Shown: positions 36,162 to 45,400 of the stretch, in pieces | Position numbering within the stretch: the stretch's first letter is position 1 | Layout: each line of letters opens with the position of its first letter | DNA from: Deltaproteobacteria bacterium | GTDB taxonomy: Bacteria; Myxococcota_A; Polyangia; Haliangiales; Haliangiaceae | Direction: 5' to 3' | NCBI GenBank assembly: GCA_020630875.1 | Contig: JAHDIH010000003.1 | Coordinates: 272,071-336,070 of the forward strand | Length of the DNA stretch: 64,000 bases | Notes under the pieces: generated by a model | What the model saw: only the letters and a program-made list of their open reading frames with translations | The model's database searches: none | What the model was told of the DNA's origin: nothing | Program-made: the position numbers and the translations under genes

Positions 36162-36747
36162 ATCGTTTGCTCAAGATCAGAATAGTCTACTGGGTCTTGT
36201 AATTCTATTGGCTGGTGCCGTTCTTGAGTATGTTTTTCCCCCGTTCCCCGGAGACACTATGATTTTGGCTTCCGCGGTACTCGTTTCCGCTTTCCAATGG
36301 AACCTTGCCTTGGTCTTCTCCACTTCTATCGTTGGTTCGCTACTCGGTTCATTTATAGCCTTTGGAGTTGGTAGAAAGTGGCAAGAGAAAAGAGCACGCA
36401 AAGAAATTGATACGGAGCGAGAGAAACGCACGCTTGACCAATTGGTACACAGGTTTCGCAAACATGGCCCCGCTTACCTTATCGTCAGCCGCTTTATTCC
36501 TGGTTTCAGATCTCTGTTTCTAGTAGCAGCAGGTATGACGGGAATGACTACCAAACAAGTTCTATTCTACTCAGGGATTTCCTCCATTTTATGGACCACG
36601 TTACTTTTCGCTGGAGGCTATGCCGTTGGTAGCAATTTGGAGTCGCTGAAGTCTATCCTCAGCAACTATAACAAAGTGGCATTTGCCTTGATTGCATTAG
36701 GGTTAGCAATCGCAATGGCCAGGTGGCTAAAAAATCGTTACTTCTGA
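36145..36747 (+). CDS. DedA family membrane protein
   Basis: A 200-residue integral membrane protein of the DedA/VTT superfamily, members of which transport lipid carriers such as undecaprenyl phosphate or affect membrane lipid distribution. Visible hallmarks: LEYVFPPFPGDTMILASAVLV near the N-terminus, GSLLGSFIAFGVGRKW, and VSRFIPGFRSLFLVAAGMTGM with the conserved Arg residues. Start: ATG at 36145, preceded by GGAGG at 36133-36137 (7-nt spacing). The frame is open a further 72 codons upstream, but that part is antisense to the carboxypeptidase gene and is rejected. Its 3' end overlaps the next gene's by 10 bp (convergent). Confidence 0.9.
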   Translation: MEDWLISFAQDQNSLLGLVILLAGAVLEYVFPPFPGDTMILASAVLVSAFQWNLALVFSTSIVGSLLGSFIAFGVGRKWQEKRARKEIDTEREKRTLDQLVHRFRKHGPAYLIVSRFIPGFRSLFLVAAGMTGMTTKQVLFYSGISSILWTTLLFAGGYAVGSNLESLKSILSNYNKVAFALIALGLAIAMARWLKNRYF

Positions 36748-37136
36748 TCTTCGGGCGGGCCACTGTCAAAAACAGATTCCAGATCGTCCGTGGACATCAT
36801 CACCGTTGTCTTCGTGGTCTCTTTAGAGGCCTCTATCGATTCCTCCACCACCGCATCGCGGTCAAATGAAAAATCAAAGTCCTCTTCCGAAGTACGTTTG
36901 TCTTGCCAAAATTCTTTATCCAGTTTGCCGTCAGCTTTGACGTAAACCCCAGAAGTTCCACTTTTTTCGTCCACCGTCCGAATCACCACTAAAGCGATGT
37001 TCGCATCTCCATCCCGAAGAACCAATCGTGTTCCCACAGGCATCACGACCTCAGCTTTGATAAACGCTGTGGTAGGCCCTACCCCGCCAAAAGTTACCGA
37101 TCCCGGTATTTCCTGCCCCTGATACAAAAGCTCCAC
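36738..37136 (-). CDS. Small cytosolic protein, possibly degenerate PilZ-like
   Basis: A 132-residue protein. The first ~70 residues form a beta-rich domain (IPGSVTFGGVGPTTAFIKAE, GTRLVLRDG, IALVVIRTVDE, SGVYVKADG) whose strand pattern recalls the PilZ barrel, but the c-di-GMP motif RxxxR is absent. The C-terminal 60 residues are acidic and probably disordered, with many Glu/Asp/Ser/Thr. I cannot assign a function. Start: GTG at 37136, 6 nt after TAAACT on the minus strand. Confidence 0.6.
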   Translation of the reverse strand: MELLYQGQEIPGSVTFGGVGPTTAFIKAEVVMPVGTRLVLRDGDANIALVVIRTVDEKSGTSGVYVKADGKLDKEFWQDKRTSEEDFDFSFDRDAVVEESIEASKETTKTTVMMSTDDLESVFDSGPPEDQK

Positions 37137-37142
37137 CCCGTA

Positions 37143-37148
37143 AGTTTA
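37143..37148 (-). promoter_or_regulatory. Putative leaderless -10 element (TAAACT)
   Basis: On the minus strand TAAACT, 6 nt (TACGGG), then the GTG at 37136. Confidence 0.35.
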
Positions 37149-37339
37149 GCTCCATGGTCCCTCCAATGTCTTCTCTAACAGAAGCTAATGTGTCTCATTC
37201 AATACAATTCCAATACGTTAGGCCAACAGAGCGTTGCGTCAACTTGCGCCCGTCCCAACAAACGAGGAAAAGTTTGGCAATCTCGTGGTTAAAGTCACAG
37301 GGAGCGCCTGAGCGACTTTCCAGCAAGGCCATGGCAAGC

Positions 37340-37345
37340 TACGAT
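37340..37345 (+). promoter_or_regulatory. Putative leaderless -10 element (TACGAT)
   Basis: TACGAT, 6 nt (TCCGTC), then the ATG at 37352. It decides the start of the Cys-rich lipoprotein in favour of the first of three consecutive ATG codons, which is also where the signal peptide begins. Confidence 0.4.
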
Positions 37346-37351
37346 TCCGTC

Positions 37352-38224
37352 ATGATGATGAGATGTTTGTTGGTCGCGTTTCTGTTTTCCACTAGTGGGT
37401 GTCTGTATTTCGACGCCGATGACGACAGCTCTTGGGGTGGCGACGGCTGGACCGAGCCAGCCCCCGTACCTGATGGAGGTGGATACGACCAATGTTATTC
37501 TGATTGGGATTGTACAGAAGGGTGCTACTGCGAAGATGGCCAGTGCGTGGTTTCAGACTTCTGCTACAGTGATTACGACTGCGACTACCTAGGAGAAGGC
37601 TGGACTTGCGATACAGCGCGCGACACCTGCATTCCTACCTCCCCTCCTCCTGCCGACACCTGCAACACTGATGCAGATTGTACCGCAGGTTGTTATTGCG
37701 ATGACTCCGGTATCATCGGGTACTGTACGCCATCTGACTTTTGCCAAACCAACGACGATTGTACCAACTCGCTCGGCGATGGATGGACTTGCGACACCAC
37801 CCGCGACACCTGCATCCCGGACAATACCCCTCCTCCACAAACCTGTACACTGAGCGCAGATTGCGATAGCGACTGCTGCGATGTGGTAAGCGGAGTGTGC
37901 ATTGCTGGACCGACTCCAATTGCAAGTTGCCGGATCGACCCGACTGCTTGCTCGGCAAATGCCGACTGTAGCGTCGACGAATGCTGCAGCCAATCCAGTC
38001 AAACCTGCCAAGACACCACTGCGCCGGTGGTAGTGGATTGTATGATTGATCCACCAACGTGCGATGCCTACGACGCAGACGAGACTGGATGCATCGCAGA
38101 CCCACTCTGCGCACCAGCCTACACCGGATTGAACTGCCAAGACCCAACAGGACAGCCTTGTACTGGTGGAATGGCCAATTGCACTTGCGACGTTTGGATT
38201 TTCGCAGACTGCCAAGGCATCTAG
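37352..38224 (+). CDS. Cys-rich repeat lipoprotein
   Basis: A 290-residue surface lipoprotein. The signal peptide (MMMRCLLVAFLFSTSGC) ends in a TSGC lipobox. An acidic Trp/Gly/Pro linker follows, then about 35 Cys residues in modules. Two long modules each hold a DxDC..GCYC half, an SDFC..DxDC half, and the signature LGEGWTCDTARDTCIP (LGDGWTCDTTRDTCIP in the second). Each is followed by a Pro-rich spacer. Shorter CxxxxxC units make up the rest. Such disulfide-knotted repeat proteins are frequent at the myxobacterial cell surface; function unknown, perhaps adhesion. A perfect hairpin terminator follows the stop. The frame is open further upstream, but those codons have no signal-peptide character. 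Confidence 0.82.
   Translation: MMMRCLLVAFLFSTSGCLYFDADDDSSWGGDGWTEPAPVPDGGGYDQCYSDWDCTEGCYCEDGQCVVSDFCYSDYDCDYLGEGWTCDTARDTCIPTSPPPADTCNTDADCTAGCYCDDSGIIGYCTPSDFCQTNDDCTNSLGDGWTCDTTRDTCIPDNTPPPQTCTLSADCDSDCCDVVSGVCIAGPTPIASCRIDPTACSANADCSVDECCSQSSQTCQDTTAPVVVDCMIDPPTCDAYDADETGCIADPLCAPAYTGLNCQDPTGQPCTGGMANCTCDVWIFADCQGI
37493..37843 (+). repeat. Two tandem Cys-rich modules (56 and 61 codons)
   Basis: Copy 1 is 37493-37660, copy 2 is 37661-37843. They share the order C..DxDC..GCYC...C..SDFC..xDDC, LGxGWTCDT, RDTCIP and a Pro-rich spacer. Copy 2 has a 5-residue insertion after GCYCDDSG. A third, degenerate half-copy starts at 37844. Confidence 0.8.
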
Positions 38225-38243
38225 TTCCCACTTAGATCGCTCT

Positions 38244-38279
38244 AAAATGGCCCCGAAACGCAGATTTCGGGGCCATTTT
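38244..38279. terminator. Rho-independent terminator, bidirectional
   Basis: A perfect 15-bp stem, AAAATGGCCCCGAAA (38244-38258) with TTTCGGGGCCATTTT (38265-38279), and a 6-nt loop. The T-run on the plus strand terminates the Cys-rich lipoprotein gene 20 bp after its stop. The A-run side makes it able to stop minus-strand transcripts too. Confidence 0.93.
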
Positions 38280-38402
38280 TGCATTTCTTGGGTGTTTTGG
38301 CGTTGCCACGTCTTCTGATCATTATTAAGTAGGCTGTCTCACCTACCTCGACTTCTTTGGTCATGGTAGCTTTGCAAGCACAATTTAGATCGGCTGGAAA
38401 TA

Positions 38403-41399
38403 ATGGGAATTGTTAAGAAACTCCTCGGAAGCAAAAACGACAGAGAGATAAAGAAACTCAAACCCCTGGTAAATAAGATTGCCGGGCTTGAGGAACGCTA
38501 CAACACCATGAGTGACGCAGAACTGCAGTCCATGACTGGTAAGTTCAAACAGCGCATCGCAAACGGCGAATCTTTGGATGAGCTGTTACCTGAAGCATTC
38601 GCCGTAGTCAGAGAAGCTTCCGTTCGGACCATGGGCATGAGGCACTACGACGTGCAAATGGTGGGAGGAATAATCCTGCACCGCGGAGAAATCGCTGAGA
38701 TGCGAACCGGAGAAGGCAAGACCCTTGTTGCCACGCTGCCAGCGTACCTCAACGCACTGAGTGGTGACGGCGTTCACGTGGTGACCGTCAACGACTACCT
38801 AGCGAAACGCGATGGTGAGTGGATGAGTCGCCTGCATGGTTTCATGGGGCTGTCGGTGGGCACCGTAGTTCACGGTCTCGATAGCTACGAGCGACAAGCG
38901 AACTATCGCTGCGACATTACCTACGGCCAAAACAACGAATTTGGTTTCGACTACCTCAGAGACAATATGAAAAAGTCTCCAGATCAAATGGTTCAAGGAA
39001 TGCTTAACTATGCCATCGTCGATGAGGTTGACTCGATTCTTATCGATGAAGCGAGAACCCCGCTAATTATTTCGGGGCCCGCCGAAGACGGCAACCACTT
39101 GTACATCGAGGTCAACCGAATCATTCCAAAACTAAAGCGAGACATCGACTACACGGTTGATGAAAAAGCACACTCCGTGATCCTCACGGACCTTGGAGTT
39201 GAGCGCGTGCAGAAACTTCTCAAGGTTGAAAATCTCTACGACCCGTCTGCAATTGCTTACAACCATCGCGTCGGACAAGCCCTTAAAGCGCACGCCCTTT
39301 ACAAGCGCGACAAAAGTTACCTTGTAGAGAATGGCGAAGTGATCATTGTTGACGAGCACACCGGCCGAAAAATGCCAGGACGTCGTTGGTCCGATGGACT
39401 GCATCAGGCAATCGAAGCCAAGGAAGGCGTCACGATTGAGGCTGAAAACCAAACGTTAGCTACCGTTACATTTCAAAATTACTTCCGAATGTACAACAAG
39501 CTTTCGGGAATGACCGGAACGGCAGACACGGAAGCCGCAGAGTTTCATGAAATTTACAAATTAGGTGTGTCTGTGATTCCCACAAACCGCCCGATCGCCA
39601 GAGACGATCAAGCAGATCTAATCTTCGCCAATGAACCCGGCAAGTTTAAAGCCGTAGCGCAAGAGATCAAAGAAAGCCACGAAAAAGGTCAACCTGTCTT
39701 GGTAGGAACCGTGTCTGTCCAAAAGTCGGAAGTGATCGCTAAGCTACTAAAGCAGTACAAGCTTCCCTATGAAGTACTCAATGCGAAGCAACATGAACGA
39801 GAAGCTTTGGTGGTTGCACAAGCTGGACGCAAAGGTGCAATAACCATCTCCACCAACATGGCGGGTCGGGGTACTGACATTGTCTTAGGAGGGAACCCTG
39901 AAGTGTTGGCTCAGGCCGACTTGGACAAAGAAATAAAACAGAACTCCGGAATCGACAAAGAAAAACGTCTAGCAGAGCTAACAGCCCAATACACCGAATC
40001 ATGCGCTAAGGAAAAAGAAGAAGTACTTGCCGCCGGAGGATTAAAGATCATTGGTACGGAACGACACGAGTCCCGACGTATTGACAATCAGCTCCGTGGT
40101 CGGGCTGGCCGACAAGGGGATCCTGGCGGGTCGCGATTCTATCTTTCTTTCGATGACGAACTAATGAGAATTTTCATCTCTGAAAAGTACCGAGCCCTGA
40201 TGGAGAAGATGGGGATGGATGATGACAATCCTCTAGAGCACAAATGGGTTACCAAAGCGATTGAGAATGCTCAGAAACGAGTCGAAGGACGAAACTTTGA
40301 CCAACGAAAAAACGTTCTCGAATACGACGACGTGATGAATCAACAGCGAAAGACTATCTACGGGCTTCGCAGTCAAATACTCAACGGCCAGTACTTCCCT
40401 CCTCTAACTGAAGAAGAAGAAAAAGCAGGTAAAGAGCCGTCTCCTCCCACAGCATCTGGCAATTGGACCCCCGAGTCCCTCGTGCAGGAAATTCACCAGA
40501 ATGTGTCGGAACAGGTCAACGCAGTAGTCGACCATATCAATTCGGAGCAAGAATCGGCGAGAGCCCAAGGTGGTGAACTTGCGGTAGAGCCTTGGAGAAT
40601 CCTTGCGCAAGAAGTCTGGCGTACCACCGGAGCTTGGATCTATGAAATCAAAAAGACGTATCCAGAGGGCAAAAGTGCTCTGACAAAACTAATTGAAACT
40701 CACGTTGCGGCCTCGCTAATACAACAGAGAGAGCGACTCTACGACTTGGTAGACCAACTTCTTGGGCAAACCATAGACGAGTATTGCGACGAGTCTGTAT
40801 CCACAGATGATTGGGACTGGGATGGACTTCAATCCAAACTTTCCGATACGTTCAACACTCAAATCGAATTGCCGATCAAAGGTACTTCCACAGACAAAGT
40901 AGCTCAACTGGTATTCGAGCAAGTAGAAAAGCGCATCGATGACCGCGAAGAGGAGTTGAGCCGTCCCGTCTTAATGTGGGCTTGTCGGCACTACTACCTA
41001 GAAGAAATCGACAAACAGTGGATCGAACATTTGCAAACGATGGACCAGTTGCGAGAAGGCATACACCTTCGTGGTTACGGACAGAAAGATCCCAAGAAAG
41101 AATACAAAAAGGAAGGTTTCACGCTCTTCTCGGAAATGATGGATCGCATCACGCAAAACGTGACGGCCAACGTATTCAGAGTTCAACTCAAAGAGGACTA
41201 TGAGATTCCGGGAGCGCAAAAAGAAGAGCGAAAAACCGTGGAGTCGAGCTCTGAAGGTGCTGAGGAACAAGAAACAGAAGCCAAGAAAACGGTGAGACGT
41301 GACAAACCTAAAGTGGGCCGGAACGATCCATGCCCCTGTGGTAGTGGTAAAAAATACAAAAAGTGCCATGGTCAAGCTGGGGCACAGAGCTCAATATAG
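38403..41399 (+). CDS. secA: Preprotein translocase ATPase SecA
   Basis: A 998-residue SecA, the motor that pushes unfolded preproteins through SecYEG. Visible: N-terminal [15 protein letters not shown], Walker A in [14 protein letters not shown] (about residue 103), [20 protein letters not shown] (about 205-225), [20 protein letters not shown], the helicase motif [16 protein letters not shown], and [13 protein letters not shown]. The C-terminus ends with an acidic linker and the zinc-binding SEC-C motif [17 protein letters not shown], used for SecB or ribosome contact. About 100 residues longer than E. coli SecA, with an inserted Pro/Glu-rich segment (about residues 665-690). The stop shares a base with the argJ GTG (TAGTG). 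Confidence 0.98.
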   Translation: MGIVKKLLGSKNDREIKKLKPLVNKIAGLEERYNTMSDAELQSMTGKFKQRIANGESLDELLPEAFAVVREASVRTMGMRHYDVQMVGGIILHRGEIAEMRTGEGKTLVATLPAYLNALSGDGVHVVTVNDYLAKRDGEWMSRLHGFMGLSVGTVVHGLDSYERQANYRCDITYGQNNEFGFDYLRDNMKKSPDQMVQGMLNYAIVDEVDSILIDEARTPLIISGPAEDGNHLYIEVNRIIPKLKRDIDYTVDEKAHSVILTDLGVERVQKLLKVENLYDPSAIAYNHRVGQALKAHALYKRDKSYLVENGEVIIVDEHTGRKMPGRRWSDGLHQAIEAKEGVTIEAENQTLATVTFQNYFRMYNKLSGMTGTADTEAAEFHEIYKLGVSVIPTNRPIARDDQADLIFANEPGKFKAVAQEIKESHEKGQPVLVGTVSVQKSEVIAKLLKQYKLPYEVLNAKQHEREALVVAQAGRKGAITISTNMAGRGTDIVLGGNPEVLAQADLDKEIKQNSGIDKEKRLAELTAQYTESCAKEKEEVLAAGGLKIIGTERHESRRIDNQLRGRAGRQGDPGGSRFYLSFDDELMRIFISEKYRALMEKMGMDDDNPLEHKWVTKAIENAQKRVEGRNFDQRKNVLEYDDVMNQQRKTIYGLRSQILNGQYFPPLTEEEEKAGKEPSPPTASGNWTPESLVQEIHQNVSEQVNAVVDHINSEQESARAQGGELAVEPWRILAQEVWRTTGAWIYEIKKTYPEGKSALTKLIETHVAASLIQQRERLYDLVDQLLGQTIDEYCDESVSTDDWDWDGLQSKLSDTFNTQIELPIKGTSTDKVAQLVFEQVEKRIDDREEELSRPVLMWACRHYYLEEIDKQWIEHLQTMDQLREGIHLRGYGQKDPKKEYKKEGFTLFSEMMDRITQNVTANVFRVQLKEDYEIPGAQKEERKTVESSSEGAEEQETEAKKTVRRDKPKVGRNDPCPCGSGKKYKKCHGQAGAQSSI

Positions 41400-42574
41400 T
41401 GGGTGGAAAATTCCACGTCCCGGCTATTCCCGGAGGCTTTGTTTTCTCAGGAGAGTCGTGCGGCATTAAACGCGGCAAAGAGCTAGACATCGCTTTGGCT
41501 CTTTGCACAGAACCCAACGCTACTGCGGCTGCTGTCTTCACCAGAAACTCCATGGCAGCAGCCCCCGTTCAGCTTTCACGAAAACAACTAGACCACTCGT
41601 CGCATATTAGATTCGTTATCACCAACAGTGGTAATGCCAACGCAGGGACTGGCGCCGAAGGAGAACTCAACGCTAAAGAAATGCTGTGGCAAACCGCAAA
41701 GCTATTATCGTTGCCACCTTCTCAAGGATTGGTCGCATCTACTGGAGTCATTGGTTGTCCTCTCCCCATGGCGGCGGTACAAAAGGGTATCCGAGAGTCG
41801 TGCGCCAATCTCTCCCCTCAGGGATTCCACAATTTTGCAGAGGCGATTCTCACGACCGACTTAGGACCCAAAACAGCGGTCCGTCAAAATTTCAATAGGG
41901 ACTTCACGCTTTTAGGCTGTACTAAAGGCGCGGGGATGATTCGACCCAATATGGCGACTACATTGTCCTATGTTTTTACTGACTTAATTGTCGATAGCGA
42001 GGTTGCCCAGCGAGCGCTTCGAAAGGCAGCGGACGCCTCTTTCAACACCATCAGCGTCGATGGCGATACTTCCACCAACGATATGCTGCTCTTAATGGCG
42101 AGTGGTTCATCAGAAACCAAGGTATCTGAAAAGCGTCTCACGTCATTACTTACGGACCTTCTCTCGGATCTTTCCTTCCAGTTGATGGCAGATGGAGAGG
42201 GCGTCGGCCACGTACCATGGGTGCGAGTCACTGAAGCCAAAAACGTTCAACAAGCGCAAAAGGTGGTGAGTGCTATTTCCAACTCGCCATTGGTAAAAAC
42301 TGCGATCCATGGTTGCGATCCTAATTGGGGCAGGCTGCTAAGCGCAATCGGCAATGCCAACGTTGATACGGATCGAGTCACCATCTCAATCGGGGGTCAC
42401 AAAGTGTTTAGCGGTGGGCCTTGTCAGTTCTCTGAGCTCGCAGTGCATCAGGTCATGTCTGAGATGTCCTACACGATAAAAGTAGACTTGGGAGTCGGAG
42501 CCTCCACTGCAAGTGGCCTGTTCTGCGATTTGTCCCACCAATACGTCGAAATCAACGCAAGCTACCGAAGTTAG
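41399..42574 (+). CDS. argJ: Bifunctional ornithine acetyltransferase / N-acetylglutamate synthase
   Basis: A 391-residue ArgJ proenzyme. It transfers the acetyl group from N-acetylornithine to glutamate, closing the cyclic arginine pathway. The autocleavage site is visible in KGAGMIRPNMATTLSY, with Thr187 becoming the new N-terminal nucleophile of the beta chain. Other family features: TRNSMAAAPV, SGNANAGTG, STGVIGCPLPM, SVDGDTSTNDM and HGCDPNWGRL. Start: GTG at 41399, sharing the last base of the secA stop; an ATG at 41363 would overlap secA by 37 bp and add residues absent from the family. Whether it is bifunctional or only a transacetylase is not decidable; argC lies 7 kb away. Confidence 0.95.
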   Translation: MGGKFHVPAIPGGFVFSGESCGIKRGKELDIALALCTEPNATAAAVFTRNSMAAAPVQLSRKQLDHSSHIRFVITNSGNANAGTGAEGELNAKEMLWQTAKLLSLPPSQGLVASTGVIGCPLPMAAVQKGIRESCANLSPQGFHNFAEAILTTDLGPKTAVRQNFNRDFTLLGCTKGAGMIRPNMATTLSYVFTDLIVDSEVAQRALRKAADASFNTISVDGDTSTNDMLLLMASGSSETKVSEKRLTSLLTDLLSDLSFQLMADGEGVGHVPWVRVTEAKNVQQAQKVVSAISNSPLVKTAIHGCDPNWGRLLSAIGNANVDTDRVTISIGGHKVFSGGPCQFSELAVHQVMSEMSYTIKVDLGVGASTASGLFCDLSHQYVEINASYRS

Positions 42575-42658
42575 CTGAAGAGCTAAGTTGAACTCCATCC
42601 AGAATCTTTATAAGGCGTTGAAAACATGCAGTTTGCGTCAGATACCAGGCAATGGGAC

Positions 42659-42689
42659 TTTGCACTTGCAAGTTGCAAGGTGGCATACT
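42659..42689 (+). promoter_or_regulatory. TTGCA triple repeat and extended -10 upstream of TPR-panBC unit
   Basis: Three TTGCA units start at 42660, 42666 and 42673, forming an internal CTTGCAAG palindrome. They sit over the -35 area of an extended -10 element, TGG-CATACT (42681-42689), which lies 7 nt before the GTG at 42697. It looks like an operator-promoter pair; the binding factor is unknown. Confidence 0.35.
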
Positions 42690-42696
42690 TCATGTA

Positions 42697-43398
42697 GTGC
42701 GGTTGCTCCTACTTATAGTGTTGCTTACAGCCCAAAGTCACGCAGACATTTGGCAAACCAAAACACCTGTTCAAGCACAGGACGACGTAGCGTACTGGCT
42801 TGCCAAGCAAGCTACTGAATCAATTACATACTACAAAGACACTACGATACTCGCTCGTTGGAAAAATTTCCTGGATATAGCATCTCCAACAGACCCTCGC
42901 GTTGCCGACGCTCACTTCAACATCGCGGTTCTCTATACTAAGCTCCATCAATATCAAAACGCTGTAACGGCTTACGACAAACTAATCAGTCAGTGGGGAC
43001 CAGGAACGTCAACTAGTGAGGAAGCATCGTGGATAGCCAACAGAGCCGAGACGTTAATGCTACTTGGCAAAATCGAATTAGCTGTAACACAGTTTGAACT
43101 CGCTAACTTTATGGCTCCGAGCAACAGCAATATGATGGGGTTAGCTGTAGCTTTTGATCGCTACGGCGATGCTAGTGCGGCACTTGAGCTGGTCAAAAAA
43201 GTAGACATAGAGAGCTTCAAACAAGATCTTGCAAGAGGACAAATATTTTTTGAGCCAAGAAGCGAAATTTACTACTACCTGGGGCTAGTACACGAAGCCT
43301 CAGGTAATAAAAAAGCCGCACACATGCACTTTTCAAGGCTGGCGAAGTCGCCACGAATCCTTCATTACGACAAAGCGATAGCGAGGCATCTAAAGTGA
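42697..43398 (+). CDS. Secreted TPR-repeat protein (first of pair)
   Basis: A 233-residue exported protein. With the GTG start at 42697 it begins with a signal peptide (RLLLLIVLLTAQSHA). The mature part is helical with TPR units: DAHFNIAVLYTKLHQYQNAVTAYDKL, WIANRAETLMLLGKIELAVTQFELAN and IYYYLGLVHEASGNKKAAHMHF. TPR domains mediate protein-protein contacts, here in the periplasm. The stop overlaps the start of the second TPR gene (GTGA). The upstream frame is open 15 codons further but is not needed for export. Its presence in front of panBC may be accidental or may reflect shared expression. Confidence 0.72.
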   Translation: MRLLLLIVLLTAQSHADIWQTKTPVQAQDDVAYWLAKQATESITYYKDTTILARWKNFLDIASPTDPRVADAHFNIAVLYTKLHQYQNAVTAYDKLISQWGPGTSTSEEASWIANRAETLMLLGKIELAVTQFELANFMAPSNSNMMGLAVAFDRYGDASAALELVKKVDIESFKQDLARGQIFFEPRSEIYYYLGLVHEASGNKKAAHMHFSRLAKSPRILHYDKAIARHLK

Positions 43399-44549
43399 AG
43401 TTTTTTGTTTTCCTACTTTCTGCCGTTGTTAGTTCGATGGCAAGCGCTGACAACGGCAGCAGTAAGCTTTGGGAAAGAGTACTCAACCCAGATAACTCTA
43501 AGTTGAACCAAAAGATGATAGCAATTGAGAAAAAGCTTTCACAAATTGACGAACGTCAGCAAGGCAAAGAGGAACTCATTCTACTTTCAAAGGAAGAATC
43601 ACAGTCTCATATTCCTGTGGTTCGACTTGCGGAAGTGGAAGCCAGCAGCAAAAACTGGAGCGTGTGCGCAGCTCACTACGAAGAGGCGTTTAAGCGATTT
43701 AACTCTAGCGAAACGGCTGAAAGAGACCCTATTAACATACGCAACCTCCTACAGTGGAGTAATTGCAGCGCCCAAAGTGGCGACTTAGATGGTGCTTTAA
43801 AAAATGCCAGAAAAGCGGTTAGTCATGTCACCGCGCACTCAGAAATGCGTTCGCTTCGAACGCTTCAAGCAAAGATTTTATCGGCACAGGGAAAATACTT
43901 TCAAGCCAGAGAACTGTTGCAAAAAGACAGCTACCGAATGAGAGACGAAACCGAGGCCTTACTTGTCGGTCTTTACGCAAGAACGGATCTGATTGACCAA
44001 ATCTCAGAGCGAGGCTTGCGAATCGACCGCCACCGCAGGGTCTCCTCTAGAGCAGGGGTGGCTCTTCCAGAATACGACAAATACTTCCAACTCGCCGTTG
44101 CTGAGAGGCATGCTGCCTCTCTAAGTTACCGCGGCAGCACACCACCGAACTACGTCAGGGTTGTGGCGGCGCTCTCACTGTACCTAAGAGAAGAAACAAG
44201 ACAAAGCCAGCGACTTCTCGCGCAGAAATACTTGAAAGAAAGCAACAGAAATTTAGGTCGCGGCTCTGAGCTGACAACCTCAACCCCCATCGCGGCCGCC
44301 GTTCGCGCCAAAATTTATTCAACGGTTCAATCTTGCAGCAACGATAATCCGGGAGCATTTTTAGGTTTTGATGCAAGGTGGGACGGCAAAAAGTGGAACG
44401 TAAGCAACGGACGAATTCCTTTTGTTCATACGAGAAGGGCCGCCAAACCGCAGACGATCGAATGCATAAAAAACAAACTGCCAACCTTGGTCATCAAAAG
44501 CGTCCGAGTGTCGGCAGAAGTGTTCGTTCCTTCTAAGAAAGAAAAATGA
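43395..44549 (+). CDS. Secreted helical-repeat protein with C-terminal beta domain (second of pair)
   Basis: A 384-residue exported protein. Signal peptide FFVFLLSAVVSSMASA, then TPR-like helices (NWSVCAAHYEEAFKRF, LLQWSNCSAQSGDLDGALKNARKAV, LRTLQAKILSAQGKYFQARELL). The C-terminal ~80 residues contain two Cys in the order VQSCSN...IECIKNKLP around a small beta domain (FDARWDGKKWNVSNG). That layout occurs in myxobacterial gliding/TonB-like proteins, but I cannot prove homology. GTG start, 4-bp overlap with the previous gene; its stop overlaps the panB ATG (ATGA). Function unknown. Confidence 0.68.
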   Translation: MKFFVFLLSAVVSSMASADNGSSKLWERVLNPDNSKLNQKMIAIEKKLSQIDERQQGKEELILLSKEESQSHIPVVRLAEVEASSKNWSVCAAHYEEAFKRFNSSETAERDPINIRNLLQWSNCSAQSGDLDGALKNARKAVSHVTAHSEMRSLRTLQAKILSAQGKYFQARELLQKDSYRMRDETEALLVGLYARTDLIDQISERGLRIDRHRRVSSRAGVALPEYDKYFQLAVAERHAASLSYRGSTPPNYVRVVAALSLYLREETRQSQRLLAQKYLKESNRNLGRGSELTTSTPIAAAVRAKIYSTVQSCSNDNPGAFLGFDARWDGKKWNVSNGRIPFVHTRRAAKPQTIECIKNKLPTLVIKSVRVSAEVFVPSKKEK

Positions 44550-45400
44550 TGAAACGAAAAACGACACTGCAGCTTCAGTCGATGAAAAGTCGGGAAGAAA
44601 AGATTTCTATGGTAACCGCATACGATGCGACTATGTCTAGGCTGGTAGAGCTGGCTGGCATTGACATCATCTTGGTAGGAGACTCTGCGGGGATGGTGAT
44701 GCAAGGACGCAGCGATACCTTAGCCGTTTCCATCGACGAGATAATATATCATTGCCAATGCGTAGGACGTGGAAATACAACTGCCCATTTGGTCGGAGAC
44801 ATGCCATTCATGTCGTATCAGACGTCGCTAGAAGAAGGCCTTAGAAACGCAGGAAGGCTGGTCAAAGAAGGTGGTTGCCAGTCGGTAAAAATAGAAGGAG
44901 CAGGAAGGCATCTTCCTTTGGTGGAAGCGCTCGTGGATACAGGGATACCTGTAATGGGACACATTGGCCTTACGCCGCAATCCGTAAACAAGTTTGGCGG
45001 ATTCAAGGTACAAGGAAGAGATTCCGACGGCCTTGAGCGCTTGCTAGCAGAAGCTAAGGGCCTAGAAAAAGCAGGGGCCTACTCTATCGTCTTAGAGGGA
45101 ATCCCCGCTTCTATCGCGGCTCGAATTTCCACGGAACTGCATATACCAACGATTGGTATTGGCGCTGGAAAAACATGCGACGGACAGGTCTTAGTGATTC
45201 AAGATTTATTGGGTATGAACTCGTCGTTCAAACCCAAGTTCGTTCGACTGTTTGCAGAGTTGGAAGCGACTATCGTAGAAGCTTTGAAGGACTACGACAG
45301 TGCCGTAAAAAGTGGTTCTTTCCCGAGCGAGGAAGAATCATTTGGACTTACGAAAAAGTCTTCCCCCTCCCCTGTCTACTCCACTCCAGGAAAAAAATGA
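44546..45400 (+). CDS. panB: 3-methyl-2-oxobutanoate hydroxymethyltransferase
   Basis: A 284-residue PanB. It adds the hydroxymethyl group from 5,10-methylene-THF to alpha-ketoisovalerate, giving ketopantoate, the first step of pantothenate synthesis. Conserved runs: KISMVTAYDATMSRLVE, VGDSAGMVMQG, HLVGDMPFMSYQ (metal-binding Asp), VKIEGAG, VMGHIGLTPQSV, IVLEGIP and TIGIGAGKTCDGQVLVIQDLLGM. TIM barrel, normal length plus a short Ser/Pro-rich tail. Translationally coupled on both sides (ATGA overlaps). Confidence 0.97.
   Translation: MMKRKTTLQLQSMKSREEKISMVTAYDATMSRLVELAGIDIILVGDSAGMVMQGRSDTLAVSIDEIIYHCQCVGRGNTTAHLVGDMPFMSYQTSLEEGLRNAGRLVKEGGCQSVKIEGAGRHLPLVEALVDTGIPVMGHIGLTPQSVNKFGGFKVQGRDSDGLERLLAEAKGLEKAGAYSIVLEGIPASIAARISTELHIPTIGIGAGKTCDGQVLVIQDLLGMNSSFKPKFVRLFAELEATIVEALKDYDSAVKSGSFPSEEESFGLTKKSSPSPVYSTPGKK

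Noticed and set aside
38403..41399. SecA being an accessory SecA2
   Set aside because: It has full length plus the C-terminal zinc motif and all canonical motifs, so it is the housekeeping SecA.
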